The position numbers were made by a program, and so were the translations under genes. Shown piece by piece: positions 22,481-34,954 of a stretch of DNA of 64,000 bases; positions within the stretch are counted from its first letter, which is position 1, and the number at the start of each line of letters is the position of its first letter. The stretch is from Isoetes taiwanensis (lineage: Eukaryota > Streptophyta > Lycopodiopsida > Isoetales > Isoetaceae), in the NCBI GenBank assembly GCA_021234155.1, contig JAJEKV010000049.1, forward strand, positions 7,970,036-8,034,035. The letters are read 5' to 3'. The notes under the pieces are model-generated. The model was given only the letters and a program-made list of their open reading frames with translations. It did not search any database and was not told the origin of the DNA.

Positions 22481-23764
22481 ATGCGCTTTGGCGGACACCC
22501 TCAAACGCCCGGTCGGTTAACACCCAAGCAAGAATTGATGCTAATGAAAAGACGACTAGGGCGATTTACGAGGCCTATGTGTTGCATGCTAACCCACCAC
22601 GGCATGTACAAGAAGGCGGACCGGAGTTACCTCCGTTCCGCCTAGTCGCCTACACGCGGCCGTCCCCACCACAAACTAGCCCGTTACTGCGCGAAAGAGG
22701 CCCCAGTCCTAAACGCCGCGGAGCTCCTCTAGAGACAGTGCCACCTCCTCAAAGTCCGCCGCCGATTGTCATCCGAATCATCCGCATCATCGGTGGCCAT
22801 GCAAAGCCCGGGATAAGAGAGTACCGCAAGGCGGTTGATACAGCCATAACTAGTATATGGAAGAATAGGAAATTGGCCCGGTTTGATGGGAAATCTAGAG
22901 GCGGCTTGAATGCGAATCTGGCTGGACGAAATGAAGGAGTTCGCGAGTCCTATGGCATGAGAGAAGGATACTGAGGAAAGGTTGCCACCACAAACTAGGA
23001 GCTGCCCGTATTTGGTGGAAGGGCTATGCGAGCCAAACATCGGGCAGGGAGTAGATGCAACCGAGAGAAAGTTTGCCAAGGCCTTCAAATCGCATTATGT
23101 GCCGTGCACATAAATGCCAACAGATCCGGACTTTCTGAGGTTGGAGCGAGAAGAGTATGTCCGCAGGCTTACGGATGAGTTTATGCGCTGAGACCTGTAT
23201 GTACCTGGTATGAATGAGAAAAGGGCGGTGGAAGGCTATATTGAGGGTTTGGCACCATCGATCAAGCGGATGGTTAAGGCCATCGACCCAAAATCGATTC
23301 TGGCGGCCGAGGCTAAAGCATTGAGCCTCGAGGAGGACATACCAAGGAATCGGAGATCCGCGTCCTGCTCCTTACTGCATGACCCACGGCCGTCCACACC
23401 TTACAAACCCCGCTCTCCAAGTCCGGGGCCCTCTTAGCGAGAACTCTTACGGTCGCCCGGGAGAAGAAAGTCGCTTTTAGCACGCCCGGATAAGCGAGAA
23501 CAATCTTTGGTAAGGAAGTTCAAACCTCTTGATCCATTCCTAAAGAGGCCGGGAGAACATTTTGCCGAGATAAGGCATGTTACAGTGTATGAGGCTGGAC
23601 ACTTCATGCGTAATTGTCCATATGTTACCCGACTGCCCTTGGTGGCCATGGCCGACCTCGGCTGGGGCGATATTGAGTCAACATTACCTGGCGGCGAGGG
23701 CGGCTCAGAGTACATTCACCGGTCGTCTCATATCCTTGCGGCTATAGAAAGCGGCAATCTTTGA
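22481..23764 (+). pseudogene. Element B gag
   Basis: Retrotransposon gag in broken frames. ATG 22481 starts MRFGGHPQTPGRLTPKQEL. A Pro-rich segment follows (22620-22760), then the retrotrans_gag core: FDGKSRGGLNA, a WWKGYA-like stretch at about 23020, KFAKAFKSHYVP, and YVRRLTDEFM ... VEGYIEGLAPSIKRMVKA. A degenerate zinc knuckle (GHFMRNCP) is at about 23595. At least four frame changes occur. Element A gag (31980-33240) shares the WWKGYAKAHG and KFAKAFKRHY motifs. Gag forms the virus-like particle. Confidence 0.8.
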
Positions 23765-23775
23765 AAAGTCTTCTT

Positions 23776-25209
23776 TGTCATTTCCACCATAGGCCAAGTA
23801 GGCGGTAAGCCTTTTGTAATTCTTATGGATACGGGGGAGTACACATAATTTTGCTTCTCCTAGAATGGCCCAGTCCTGGCTGGAAACCCTAAGGTCCGCG
23901 ACAGGGGCCTGTCACTTTAGCCGATGGTAAGGTTAGACATACTCATGGTCGTCGCATCAACCTTAAGATCACGGTTGCCAGGCGCACCGGTTGCTATGGG
24001 TGCGAGTTAATGGATATTGGCAAATCGACCTCATTGTTGGAATGGAATTCTTGGCATCCGCAAAAGCCAACATAGGCTGCGAGAAGAGAAGTTACCTTCA
24101 ACGCAGACTAATGGAGCCAGCGTAACTATAAAAGGTGAACCATTCAACCCTATCATGCGTCTATGTCCATTCGACAGTTAGATAAAGCTATACATGCAAA
24201 GCAAAAGCTCCTCTGCGTTATTAGACTTGCTTCCATTGAGTCGGATGCTAAGCAAAACCAAGTAATCAACACCTTGCCACGGGGGGGATTGCCGGTGTTA
24301 CCATGAATTTAGCGATCTTTTCCCGGGACGAGATCGAAGCTTCCTCCTTTTAGAGGGCTAGAATGTGAGATAGCTCTAGAGCCGGGGCACTAAGCCTACC
24401 AGCAAGGCCCCGTCACCGTATGAGTCCCCGAGTTGGCGAGCTTAAGAAGCAACTTCAAGAGCTACTAAACCTAGGTTTTATTAGACCTAGCGTTTAGCCC
24501 TTTGGCGCCCCTATTCTTTTGTAAAGAAAAGGGCGGCTCCTTGAGAATGTGTATTGATTATCGGCAACTCAACAAGCATACCATCAAAAATCGCTATGCT
24601 TTCTTGGGAAGCGGATGATCTAATGGATCGGTTGCAAGGGGCCAAATATTTTCAAAGATTGACCTTGGCTCGGGATATCATCGGATAAGGATTAAAGAGG
24701 AGGACATCCATAAATCTGCTTTTTCGCACTAGATATGGGCATTATGAGTTTACCGTTATGCCTTTCGGATTAACTAATGCCCCATAGCGTTTATGCGGTT
24801 AATGAGCGATGTTTTCCGACAATACTTGGATGATTTTGTTGTCATTTTCTTTGGTGACATTCTCATCTGATGAAGACTCTAGAAGAGCATGAGAAACATC
24901 TTAAATTGGCCCTACAAAAGTTAAGGCGTCATCAGCTTTTGCCAAGTTCTCTAAGTGCAAGTTTGCCACTCAAAGGTTGATTATTTGGGCCATATCATTT
25001 CTGCGAGAGGAATTGCTACTGATCCGGCAAAAATAGAGGCCGTAAGGGAATGGCCTATTCGAGAAAATGTCTCAGAGGTCCGAAGTTTCTTGGGATTAGC
25101 AGGATACTATCGAAAGTTTGTAAAGGATTTTGCAAGGATTGCAGCACCTCTTACAAATCTTACGAAGCATGAGAAGGTGAAGGATTGGATGGAGCCTTTG
25201 GAAGACTAA
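23776..25209 (+). pseudogene. Element B protease and reverse transcriptase
   Basis: The protease active site LMDTG is at about 23825, followed by a shifted NFASPRMA. RT pieces are recognisable: [15 protein letters not shown] (about 24547), [12 protein letters not shown] (about 24750), then the catalytic region FVVIFFGDILI (about 24835), where the usual DD is damaged. The clean frame 24955-25209 carries [17 protein letters not shown] and [17 protein letters not shown]. Indels every 30-80 bases destroy the frame, in contrast to the intact stretches downstream. Confidence 0.85.
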
Positions 25210-25871
25210 GGTTCGGGGAAGTTTCAAAGCAACTTAAAGATGCCTTAACGTCGACACCCGTTCTCTCCGTTGCCCGATCGACAAGGATAAACTAGTGGCC
25301 ACGGATGCAGTCAAATTGCCACCGGTGGAGTCGATGCAAGAAGGGAGGGTTATTGCCTATGATTCAAAGAAGATGAGCGAGGCGAACAGCGATATCCTAC
25401 CCATGATCAGGAGTTGTTAGGCTGTTGTTGGCGCCCTTGCGAATATGGAGACACTACCTCCTTGGTAGAAGATTCCAGTTGGACACGGATCACCAAAGTC
25501 TCCGTTATTTATCCACCCAACCGAACCTCAACCTCCGTCAGAGGAGATGGATGGAATTTCTTGAAGAATATGATTTTGAGATCATGTATAAGCCTGGAAA
25601 GCACAATGTGGTTGCGGATGCATTGTCACGCCACCCCTCGGTAACCCGAACCCATTGTAATGCAATTTCTACACTCACAAGTGAGTTTGGGAAACAGATA
25701 GAACAGACCTTGGCTACGGATCCCGAGTTCTGTGAAATATGGGCTAGTTTGAGTAAGGAGGCACGCACAGATAAAGAACGCGAAGCTTTCCGTTCATATA
25801 AGAAAGAGGGCAATCTGTTATATCACAAGGATAAGTTGTGTGTACCTCAGACTTCGAGTCGCGTAAGTTAA
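25210..25871 (+). pseudogene. Element B RNase H
   Basis: The first part (25230-25420) is frameshifted but keeps KLVATDA, RVIAYDSKKM and a Q-E-L region. The open frame 25425-25871 continues [20 protein letters not shown], then [18 protein letters not shown] and [12 protein letters not shown], the standard end of gypsy RNase H, then the linker to integrase. Confidence 0.88.
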
Positions 25872-25920
25872 TCCTCCATGACACACATAACACCCTATAA
25901 TTTGGACATGCGCGGGATTT

Positions 25921-27211
25921 ATGAAGACCTATTTTAAAATCCGTTCTAGCTACTTTTGGCCTTCGATGAAGAAGGATATTGCTAGATATATTAAGCAGTG
26001 TCAAGTGTGTCAGCAAACCAAGGCGGAGCAACTAAGACTTCCAGGAGAGCTACAGCCTTTGGATGTGCCCCACGCAAAGTGGGAAGTAATAACCATGGAT
26101 TTCATTGTGGGACTGCCACGAACTCTCCGTGGCTATGATGCACTAATGGTGGTCGTCGACAAATTGTCAAAAATGGCTCACTTCTTGCCCTGTCGTACCA
26201 CCGGAAACCGCCTTCGACAATCTTGCTTTTGCTTTTAAAGGAGATCTTCGGGTTGCCCGAATGCCACGGGTTATTGTATCTGACAGAGATCCCAAATTTG
26301 TAAGTGCATTCTGGAAAGATTTCTTCACCACCATCCAGACCAAGCTTGCTATGAGTACCGCCTATCATCCTCAGACAGATGGTCAGACAGAGCGTACCAA
26401 TCGTATCATAGAGGATATGCTACGAAGTTATGTGTGGAGTAAGCAATCCCAATGGGCTGACTATATTTATCTAGTAGAGTTTGCCTATAACAGTATGAGA
26501 CAGGAGTCTTCCAGAATGTCTCCTTTCATGATAAATTATGGTTATCAATGCCTTACTCCTGACACATGGCACAACCCCGTGTCGAAAGTGGAGGTTTCTC
26601 AACAACTCCTCCTGGAGATGCAAGCTTTGGTCGAGGAAGTGCGTGGTTTACTTGCTAATGCGACGATCGTCAAAAAGTGTAGCGAGATAAGCACAAGACC
26701 CCAGGTGGGTGAATCGGTTTGGCTTAAGATTAAGGTAAAACAAGCCAAGCTTAAGATTGGTAAGCGCAAGAAGTTGGCACCGGATGATGGGCTGGACCGT
26801 TCAAAATCATCGAGCGTATTGGGGAGCAAGCATATCGCTGGACTTGCCACCCCGTTTAAAATCCACAAGGTTTTTCATGTGAGTCTTCTAAAGCAGCACA
26901 CCCCGATCCGGAGGAGGTTTTGGAAACCCCAACCCTCCACGGAAATGACGGAGGAGCAGCTAGAGATAGTACCTGAAGCTCTTCTTGATCGAGCTTATAA
27001 ACAGACCAGGAGGACTCAAATGTTACAATACTTGGTCAAGTGGAAACACTTGCCAGTGGAGGATGCTACGTGGGTGATGCAAACAGATCTTGAGAAGCAC
27101 TATCCGGATTTCATGCGCGAATCTCAAGGCCGCACCATCAACGATGCTATCAACCCCGCTCCCGGCGGTAAGTTTGAAGACTTGATTCGCCGAGAATCAG
27201 TAGAGGGGTAG
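25921..27211 (+). pseudogene. Element B integrase and chromodomain
   Basis: The HHCC zinc region (YIKQCQVCQQTKAEQLRLPG) and core (ITMDFIVGLP, first Asp) are open to 26238. A frame change follows, then 26261-27211 is open: VIVSDRDPKF (second Asp), YHPQTDGQTERTNRI (Glu), MSPFMINYGYQCLTPDTWHN, VWLKIKVKQAKLKI, HKVFHVSLLKQH and the chromodomain MLQYLVKWKHLPVEDATWV. The GPF module at about 26780-26850 is scrambled. The stop is at 27209. Integrase inserts the cDNA and the chromodomain is expected to guide it to marked chromatin. Confidence 0.92.
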
Positions 27212-27800
27212 ATGCATCGTAGTTAACAACAGTTACCGATGATGGGATCACCTTCGTGTTCCTTAGGGGCGTGGTGTCTTGTCAATGTGTGACACGACCA
27301 CGAACTGCTTGTAAAGCATGTAGTTCTTAGCCGCATTCATCTTGGCTATAATAGGAACGTGACCATTCCTTACGCCGCAATGAATTGCGAACCATAGGCA
27401 TGATAGGTTCCTTGTAGATAAATTTTCTTTTATTCTTTTAGGGGGTGGACCCTTCAACCACAACCTACTTATTTTATCTATGGCCCGATATATTGACATA
27501 TGCGGGCCGATTAAGCGATCGCATTGACCTGCCCATGTATAGGGGGTTGCTGATGACCCGACTTTCTCCGTTTTCATGGTGTTTACACATAGCTCCTTAG
27601 TGTTACGCTGCTTTTTGATATTGGACTTCGGTCCTTGAACGTGTTGCTTATAATAATCATGTGAACTGCACCTCGGTGCTTGAACTGTTTTAAACTTTGA
27701 AGTTTTAATACATTATCTTCTGAAATAAGGAATTTTCTTCCTTCATAACGTCAATTACTACATTTGTATCTAACCCAATGCTGGGGACAGCATTAATTCT
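27212..27800 (+). other. Element B 3' untranslated region
   Basis: About 590 bp between the pol stop and the PPT, with no convincing frame. It corresponds in position to 14346-15218 of element A. Confidence 0.7.
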
Positions 27801-27813
27801 AAGGAGGGGAGAG
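27801..27813 (+). promoter_or_regulatory. Element B polypurine tract
   Basis: AAGGAGGGGAGAG directly precedes the LTR start TGTGACG. It closely resembles the element A PPT (AAGGTGGGGAGAA). Confidence 0.92.
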
Positions 27814-29456
27814 TGTGACGTTCCAAGTATTTATACGGTATACGTATAAATATATTGACACGTCACCTAGTATAGATACGCCACCATGGGGTATGGTAAC
27901 CTAGGGGGTTGACCTAAAAGGGATTAAATTAACTATGCTAATTTAATTATTAAGGATAATAACCTATAACTAAGGAACTAATATTTAAAAAGCCATAATT
28001 AAGTTAATTATGGCTTGGGAAGGCGCCATGTGGCCACCCTCGATTGGCTAACATGGTAATGCTAATTGGGATCAATAGGGTGGATCACCACCCCCATATC
28101 AGCCACAACTCACCTTGAGCGATTGGGCGCCACCCTTGTGACCCGAGTGGCGCCACCTTGGCAGTTGGGCGCCACCCTTCCGACACGAGCTGAACACCAA
28201 GACCAAGAAGATGGAAATCCCCAATGACAAGCGGGTCCGGAGAATCCGCAGGTGGGTGGCTAGAGTAGTTGTGAATTCTAGGATAGCCGCCCTGTTGGGC
28301 ACCTGTTTGGGTTGTTGGTGCGATTCTCTCTCGTGTTTTTACTCGTAGGAACTAACCCTTGATTGTAAAGGTAAGTTCTCTTTATATTCTGATTCGGTTT
28401 TGCTCGTAAAGGATGGATCGATGGTTCTTGGCCTAGTATTACTCGGAAATGGGGGAATTAAAAGGGGTAGAGACCTCGAGCCATTTATTGTAGTATGCTC
28501 CTAGATAGAGCCCACGTATTATCCCGTTAATTGCGGCTTTGTGCACAAGAGCCCACGGGTCATAGATGCTATGGTGCGGCTTAGCACCGGACAAGGAACA
28601 CAAGTGGTGAAGTGGGGGTGGGGTCTTGCACGAACATAAAAAGGCTCACGAAACTCCTACGATTGAGCTAGGCGATAGCCGGTCACGTAGGAGGGCGGGT
28701 ATGGGTCCGACACTCCACAGGTGTAGAGGTGTGACCCGTATGGGGCACCTTGCACTTTGAGTAGATTTAGGGTGAGTAAGTCGGGGTGCGGATGCGGGGG
28801 TCGGCCGATGCGCACGTATTCTCTAGCTCACCCATGGAACCCTTTGTGATTACGGAAGGGGACGCCTCCACGACCTGCCTCATCGGACTGGGGCTTCATG
28901 AACCACAGAGTAGGCTCGGCGGGGTGATGCCTCGAGCCTGCGTCTGGGGAAGGCTATAAGCGAGGCCATAGCGTGAATTGACCCATCCGCAAAGTGTGCA
29001 GGTGAGGGGCGGATGGAGTGGACCACCCTAGCCGATGTTCTATGCCGGTCCAACGCCGGGTTATACCTGCATCTGTCACGCTGATCTCTTGAGGCCAAGC
29101 CGTCGGTTTACCCTCACGGGAGTCGGAACGGGGTAGAACCTTGGGTTTTGGGGTGTTTTCTTAGGTTTAGATGCATATTCTTTGCCGTTGGTATTTGGAT
29201 GGATGTGCCACCCTTCGTGGTGGTTATTTATATATGATTTATGTTGTGTGCTAACCCTTGTATTCACGCTTCTGCGACATAGGCGCCCATTGAAGGCGTG
29301 GGCCGAATGACCCCTCTGTGTCCTTCACTTGAGCGTCTTATTATAGACGGCCCGAGTTGAACGGAGGGCCCTGCTTATGGCAAGTTGGTTGCCATGGGAG
29401 GGGGAAGTCCCCGTATGTATACGGCCGAGGGTCGTATATATTCAGGGAGCGTCACA
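27814..29456 (+). repeat. Element B 3' LTR
   Basis: 1643 bp, ends GCGTCACA. It is almost identical to the 5' LTR over the first 290 and last 350 bases, but carries clustered indels and substitutions at about 28130-29110, often at CTG or CAG words of the partner (CTCTGG to CTCGG, GATTCTGG to GATTCGG). Confidence 0.92.
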
Positions 29457-29461
29457 ACCAC
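29457..29461. repeat. Target-site duplication of element B (right)
   Basis: ACCAC, identical to 16254-16258. Confidence 0.93.
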
Positions 29462-29926
29462 TACGATCAAGGCATCCTTCCCTCTTATTGTCCTTGGAAG
29501 CCCTGTTATAAAATCCATGTTGATCACTTCCCACTTGGCGTTTGGCACCGCTAATGGCTCTAATGCCCCTGGAATTCGAAGCTGTTCTGCCTTCGTCTGC
29601 TGACATAGTTGACATTCCTTGATGTAGCGAGCTACTTGTTTTTTCATTCCTGGCCAATAATAGCTGCTGCGCACTTTGAAATATGTTTTCATGAATCCCG
29701 CATGGCCAGCTATTGGGCTGTTGTGCGTGTCATGGAGGATCAATTTCCTTACACACGATGATTGAGTGCACGCACAACTTGTTCTTATGGTATAACGAGG
29801 TTGCCTTCCTTCTTATAATGTTTAAAGGCTTCCGCTCCTTATACGTTCTAGCCTCCTAGAGAGGCTTGCCCATACTTCCTTGAAATTCCGTCCGTTGGCA
29901 AGGACTCTTCAATCTTCTTACCAAAG
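29457..29926 (-). pseudogene. Element A integrase N-terminal part
   Basis: Open on the minus strand from 29743: ILHDTHNSPIAGHAGFMKTY (zinc-finger histidines), YIKECQLCQQTKAEQLRIPG (cysteines) and INMDFITGLP (first catalytic Asp), ending at element B. It continues at 16258. Between 29744 and 29926 the linker from RNase H is frameshifted. Confidence 0.9.
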
Positions 29927-31948
29927 TCATTTGGAGAGCGTCGAAATTGCATTGCAATGCACTCTAGTTGTCAGGGGATGCCTTGAAAGCGCATCCGCTA
30001 CCACATTGAGCTTCCCTGGCTTGTAGACTATATCAAAGTCATACTCTTCAAGGAACTCCATCCATTTTCTCTGCCTCAGGTTGAGGTGTGGTTGCGTGAA
30101 TACATACTGGAGGCTCTGATGGTCTGTATCCAACTGGAACTTCCCTCCCAAAAGATAGTGCCTCCAAATTCTTAATGCCCTGACGACTGCAAGCAATTCC
30201 TGATCGTGGGTGGGGTAGCGCGTTTCGGCGTCGTTCATCTTCCTGGAGTCATACGCTACTACACGCTCTTCTTGCATAAGCACTGCACCTGTAGCTGTCG
30301 CCACCAGCTTATCTTTCTCTGGGTCCGGCAGGGTTAGGACTGGGGCTGTTGTTAAAGCTTCCTTCAACAATTCAAACCCTGCTTGGGCTTTCTTGTGCCA
30401 ATGCTCTGCCCAATCTTTCACCTTCTCCGCCCTCGTCAAGTCTGTTAACGGGGCCGCTATCTTAGCAAAGTTCTTCACGAACTTCCTGTAGTACCCTGCT
30501 AGGCCGAGAAAACTTCTGACTTCATGCACATTCTTCGGCGCCGGCCACTGAATGACGGCTTCAATCTTGACAGGGTCCGTCGAGATTCCTTCTGCTGAGA
30601 TCACATGACCCAGGTATTCCACCTTCTCTGTTGCGAAGTGACACTTCGACAACTTGGCGTACAACTGGTGCCTCTTCAACTTCTCTAGCACTCTCCTTAA
30701 GTGTTGTACGTGCTCTTCAAGGGATCTGCTATACACCAAAATGTCATCAAAGAATACAATCACAAAGGTGTCTAAAAACTCCCTGAAGATGTCGTTCATG
30801 AGCCTCATGAACGTCGCGGGGGCATTCGATAAGCCGAAAGGCATTACCGTGAACTCATAATGCCCATACCGCGTTCTGAAGGCGGTCTTGTGGATATCGT
30901 CTTCCTTTATCCTGATCTGATGATATCCTGACCTTAAGTCGATTTTGGAGAAGACCTTTGCACCTTGGAGCTGATCCATCAAGTCGTCTGATCTGGGGAG
31001 CGCATACTTGTTCTTAATGGTATGCTTGTTCAACTGCCTATAGTCTATGCACATCCTTAAACTGCCATCCTTCTTCTTTACAAAGAGAATGGGTGCTCCA
31101 AATGGCGAGACACTAGGTCTAATGAAGCCTAGGTCGAGCAACTCCTGCAATTGCTTCTTTAGCTCCGTCAATTCTTGTGTCGTCATTCTGTATGGAGCCT
31201 TACTTGTCGGCTTTGTTCCCGGTTTGAGTGCTATCTCACACTCGACTCCCCTGTAAGGAGGAAGCTGCTTGATCTCATCTGGAAAAAGCACATGGAACTC
31301 CGTGATCAGCTGTGCTATTTGCTTCGGCAACTTGCTGAGCACTTTGTCTTCTTTGCTTTCTTCTGACTCTGGCTCATCAATCTCAAGCTTGAAGATGTAT
31401 GCCACATGCTCGCTCTTGATGCACTTGAACAGCCGCTTAGAAGACATACACTGCATGATGGGAACAACTTCTTTACCTGTGATCTCAATGATCTTGCCGT
31501 CGGGTGTTGGGAAGGTCACCTTCCGCTTTTTACAATCAATAATGGCCCCTGCTGGTCCAAGGTACTCCATTCCTATGATCAAGTCGTACTTGCCAATGCC
31601 CATTACTTCTGCCCCCATCTGGATTTTAATCCCTGGCAAGTCGATGTCGAAGTTAATTCTCTTGCCTGCCGTCTGCCTTACTGCTCCACTTGCTAAGACA
31701 ACGGGCCTTGGCTTTGACTTTAGTGGTTTCAACTTCAACATTTGAACCATTCTGGGGGAGGCAAAATTATGGCTACTTCCCGAGTCTATCAGGACTATGA
31801 AGGACTTGGTCTTGGCCTTCCCTACTGTGGAAATTACTTTATACTGGCTCTTTGCTTGCTCTGTATCAATTGCGGCAAAGATATGACACTCACCCTGAAT
31901 GTAGTCACGGGCTTCCTCGCCGTCGTCGTCGGGGAACGAGTGTCCCAA
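29927..31948 (-). pseudogene. Element A protease, reverse transcriptase and RNase H
   Basis: A single open minus-strand frame of 673 codons. Protease: [17 protein letters not shown], then [51 protein letters not shown], catalytic [12 protein letters not shown] at about 30730, and [18 protein letters not shown]. RNase [49 protein letters not shown] and [11 protein letters not shown]. In RNase H the stretch normally carrying the first catalytic Asp (KLVATDAS...) reads [12 protein letters not shown]: about five residues including that Asp are deleted near 30290-30300. The frame ends at 29927 before integrase, so this copy could not complete replication unaided. Confidence 0.95.
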
Positions 31949-31979
31949 TCTCCCAATTCGCTAGTCTTTGCACTCATGG

Positions 31980-33240
31980 CGTAGGGGCGGTTCATTTGTC
32001 CCTATGGCTTTGGCTGGAAGCACACGAAGCAAAAGCTGCTTTTCTATGCACTCTGTCTCTTTTCCTTGGGCATCGCTGCAAAAGGATCGCACAGCTTTGG
32101 AGTAGTTTGACCCCTCTGCTTGTCCTTGAAGGACACTGCTTCTTCTCCTTTGTTTCCCACTGGTTTGCCACCATATGGGGCTCTAATTTGGACACATTTA
32201 GGCTGCCCTAGGGCTATAGCTTCCGTCGCCTTGCCTTTATCCACGAAAATCTTGCCCTGCGCCCGCTATTCTGAGGGTCCGTCCCTTGCAAGCTTATAGC
32301 CTTGGACTCGCCCGACAACTTGTCTTAGGGTTTATTGCCCTCACAAGCTTGCGGATCTCCTCATTGACCCCTCAATATAACTTTCTCTTGCATGCTTCTC
32401 ACCCAATTTTGGCACATCTGACCTCGATCTCATGAATTCCTACGTGTATTTACGGACTGATTTGTTTCCCTATTGCAACTTTGTAGAAGCTGGCTGCATC
32501 ATCTTTGGACTTGTGTTCCCTTGGGGCGTAATGGCGCTTGAAGGCTTTAGCAAACTTTCTGAACTTACAAGCATCCCTGCTTAAGCCATGTGCCTTTGCA
32601 TAACCCTTCCACCAAATCCGTGCGGCTCCTTTCAAGATGGTACATTTGCCACCGCCTTTGTCTTTATCCTTCATACCATAAGCATTGCCAGGTACTCACT
32701 CATTTCGTCCAGCCATGCCTCGCTTCTAATCGACATGTTCTCCCAGAAGCCTGTTCCGATTCAGGGCCTTCCATACATTGCCGGTCGCGGAATCTACCTT
32801 CTTACGGTAGTCGAGGCCCTAGTGTCCCTTTATCGTCCTTCTATGGCGTCCCTCTGCCTTGCATCTACAGTGTTCCTTTGCCTTGCATCTGTTCGGTCCT
32901 GGGCCTGATCTTCTTCTTCCTCGGAGTGAGGAGAGTCGAATCACGAGCTTGAGTCGGAAGATTAGGGCTGGAGGATCTCCTTCTCTTGTTCCTCTTCTTG
33001 TCCCTTCCTGCTCTCCGAGCTGATGCTTCTGCGGCAATTTGGCGTTGCCCATAGAACCTGCTCACGCTGCGGCCAGCCAAGGCCTTTATCGTTCGAGGTC
33101 CGTCCTCATCGGGATATTTCCTCTTACGGGGTCATGGGTCCAAATTCCTCAAAGCGGGTTCCTTCGGAGGTGGCACAGGCGAACTCTGTTCTTCCATATG
33201 GTCTCGGCGTTGTCGTTCCCCTGAGCCTAGGCCTCTAACT
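31980..33240 (-). pseudogene. Element A gag
   Basis: Minus-strand fragments in several frames: a basic/Pro linker (GRDKKRNKRRRSSSPNLP), the gag core AARIWWKGYAKAHGLSRDA followed by KFAKAFKRHYAPREHKSKDD (32450-32674), and a degenerate zinc knuckle (CFVCFQP-like) at about 32020 just before protease. Frame changes occur about every 100-200 bases. It matches element B gag in order and motifs. Confidence 0.75.
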
Positions 33241-33424
33241 GCATGCACAAGTAATTCATGGCTATATGGTTAGTTTTTTCTTGTTCTCTTGCATTGTTTA
33301 TGTTTGTTGGTATAGTTGTGGGGCAAAAATACATCAACAAAACATTTAAAGTGCAACAGAAATTATATTCATATATATATAATATAATATTTTAGTACAA
33401 AAGTCTCCGGGATCAAGAGTCTAA
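33241..33424 (-). other. Element A spacer between ORF2 and gag
   Basis: About 180 bases, A/T-rich (ATATATATAATATAATAT at 33363-33390). No ORF3 counterpart seen. Confidence 0.5.
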
Positions 33425-34954
33425 CTAATCTTGGAATCGCCGGTAAGACGGGTTGTCTTCGAGGAACTTCTTAACTTGGGCCGTTCCTACCGAATGACCC
33501 AAGTTCCTGATGACGCTTGCTGACGAGCCGCCCTGCAAGGCTCTCGCTTGACTCTTCCACCTAGCTCGGCGGTTTTGTAAGGGCCGCGGTCACCGCCAAT
33601 CTCGCCTGCCGTCGATGGGGTATGGCGAAGTCGAAGAGGTCCAGTGCCATTGCCCTCTTGACTAGGACAGCATAGTCGACGTTTGCCGCTATTCGAGCAT
33701 GCCTGCCGAAGCCTGAGAGTGCAATCAGCATGAACACCCCTTCTTCACCTTTGGGGCTGAACTTGCGGTGTACCACCGCTATTCTCCCGTCTAGCAGCAG
33801 TGGCAGGTAGTACCTCAGGGATCTGTCGTTGTGTGTCGCGGAAGATTCTCCACTTGTTTGGCCTCCTGCTCTATGCCACCGGCTGTGATTCGCCGACCTC
33901 TATCTCGGTGAGCTCGGTGAAGTAGTCTTCAATTGTGGAGTCGACTTCGCCTGAGGTCGATTCCCGCTCCTCTTGCTGGGGGTGGTGTCAAAGGCCTGGG
34001 CATTAGGATGCTCGTGGTCTTCCCACGGATCCCCATCTGTTCTTGGAGGGCGAGGAACTCCTCCTCCGTTGGCAGCTCTCGCTCATCCATCATTTGCCTG
34101 ATGCTGCTGTAGGCCTGGATGTCGGAAGTCGACTCCCCTGTGTAGGTGTCAGCCTCCCTCACTTGAAGCGGAAAGTCCAGGCTCGGGGACGATGAAGTCG
34201 CCCAAGTCGGACTGCCGTAGCTGGTGGAGCGATTCATCAATCGAGCTCCCTCCCCGCATTCGGGAAGGTTACGGATGTCGAGGAGGAGTAGATACTCCTC
34301 TCGTTGATGATGATAGGGGCTAGGCTTGTGATGCCTAGCCCAAGTGGGGAGCAACTCGATAGTCCGCCGGCTACGCGCCGAAGTTGACCAGCTCCTGTTC
34401 TGCTTGTTGCCGTTCTTCTTCTAAGTCGAGCTCTGTGTACTTATTGTCGTCCAGGCTCCTCTTCTTCTTCCTCTGCTTCTTCGCTCTTTAGCGTCTTGCG
34501 AGAAGCATCTGCTCCTCACGCTCTTGTTTGCTATGGAGTCCACCTCCATCGGAGGGATAGAGGTTGCCCCCATTGGGTTTTCGGCGCGGTGGGACAAGAA
34601 AATAGCTAGGGCGGCGGTGTATGAGAAATACTTGGTCCTGTTGGCTGCCAGGACCATGTAGTCTGGCAGCCTCTGCGCCTTGTTAGTTAGGTACTTGGCG
34701 ATATTGGGGACATCACCCAAGGCTGCTTGAAGGGATGGGCGGGGAACGAAATATCCTATGCAAGGGGGAACCTGAACAAGGGAGGGTCCTACCCTAGCCT
34801 GAAACTCTGCTAACACTTGCCTATATGCTGGGGTTGCATTTAGCGTAGCTTGGATATCAATTTCTTTCCCAAAGACTTGGAAGATGTCGTTGACATCCGC
34901 ATCTGCAGCATGGGCACTGGCGCTGTACCATCGCCTGAAGTCAGCAGTGGCCAT
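33425..34954 (-). pseudogene. Element A ORF2: accessory protein of unknown function (frameshifted)
   Basis: Homologue of element B ORF2. The minus-strand ATG at 34954 gives MATADFRRWYSASAHAADAD, then PCIGYFVPRPSLQAALGDV and KYFSYTAALAIFLSH. A middle segment is in another frame (33929-34354). The C-terminal part (33561-33776) contains FGRHARIAANVDYAVLVKRA and MALDLFDFAIPHRRQARLAV, which aligns with the C-terminal third of B ORF2. It likely ends KKFLEDNPSYRRFQD with a stop at 33425. No family recognised. A TATA box lies 85 bp upstream of the ATG and two 67-bp palindromes lie further upstream. Confidence 0.62.

Larger units (their letters stand above)
16259..29456 (+). mobile_element. Element B: Ty3/gypsy chromovirus nested in element A
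   Basis: 13,198 bp. LTRs are 16259-17877 and 27814-29456, with PBS, PPT and a perfect ACCAC target duplication. Plus-strand order: ORF1 (H3 fold), ORF2, ORF3, gag, protease, RT, RNase H, integrase, chromodomain. It is the same lineage as element A by pol similarity and by shared ORF1/ORF2, but its LTR is different in sequence and it lies in the opposite orientation. It inserted after A. Confidence 0.94.

Noticed and set aside
27263-27577. Minus-strand 104-codon frame in the element B 3' UTR
   Set aside because: No motif, not conserved in element A, antisense to the element.
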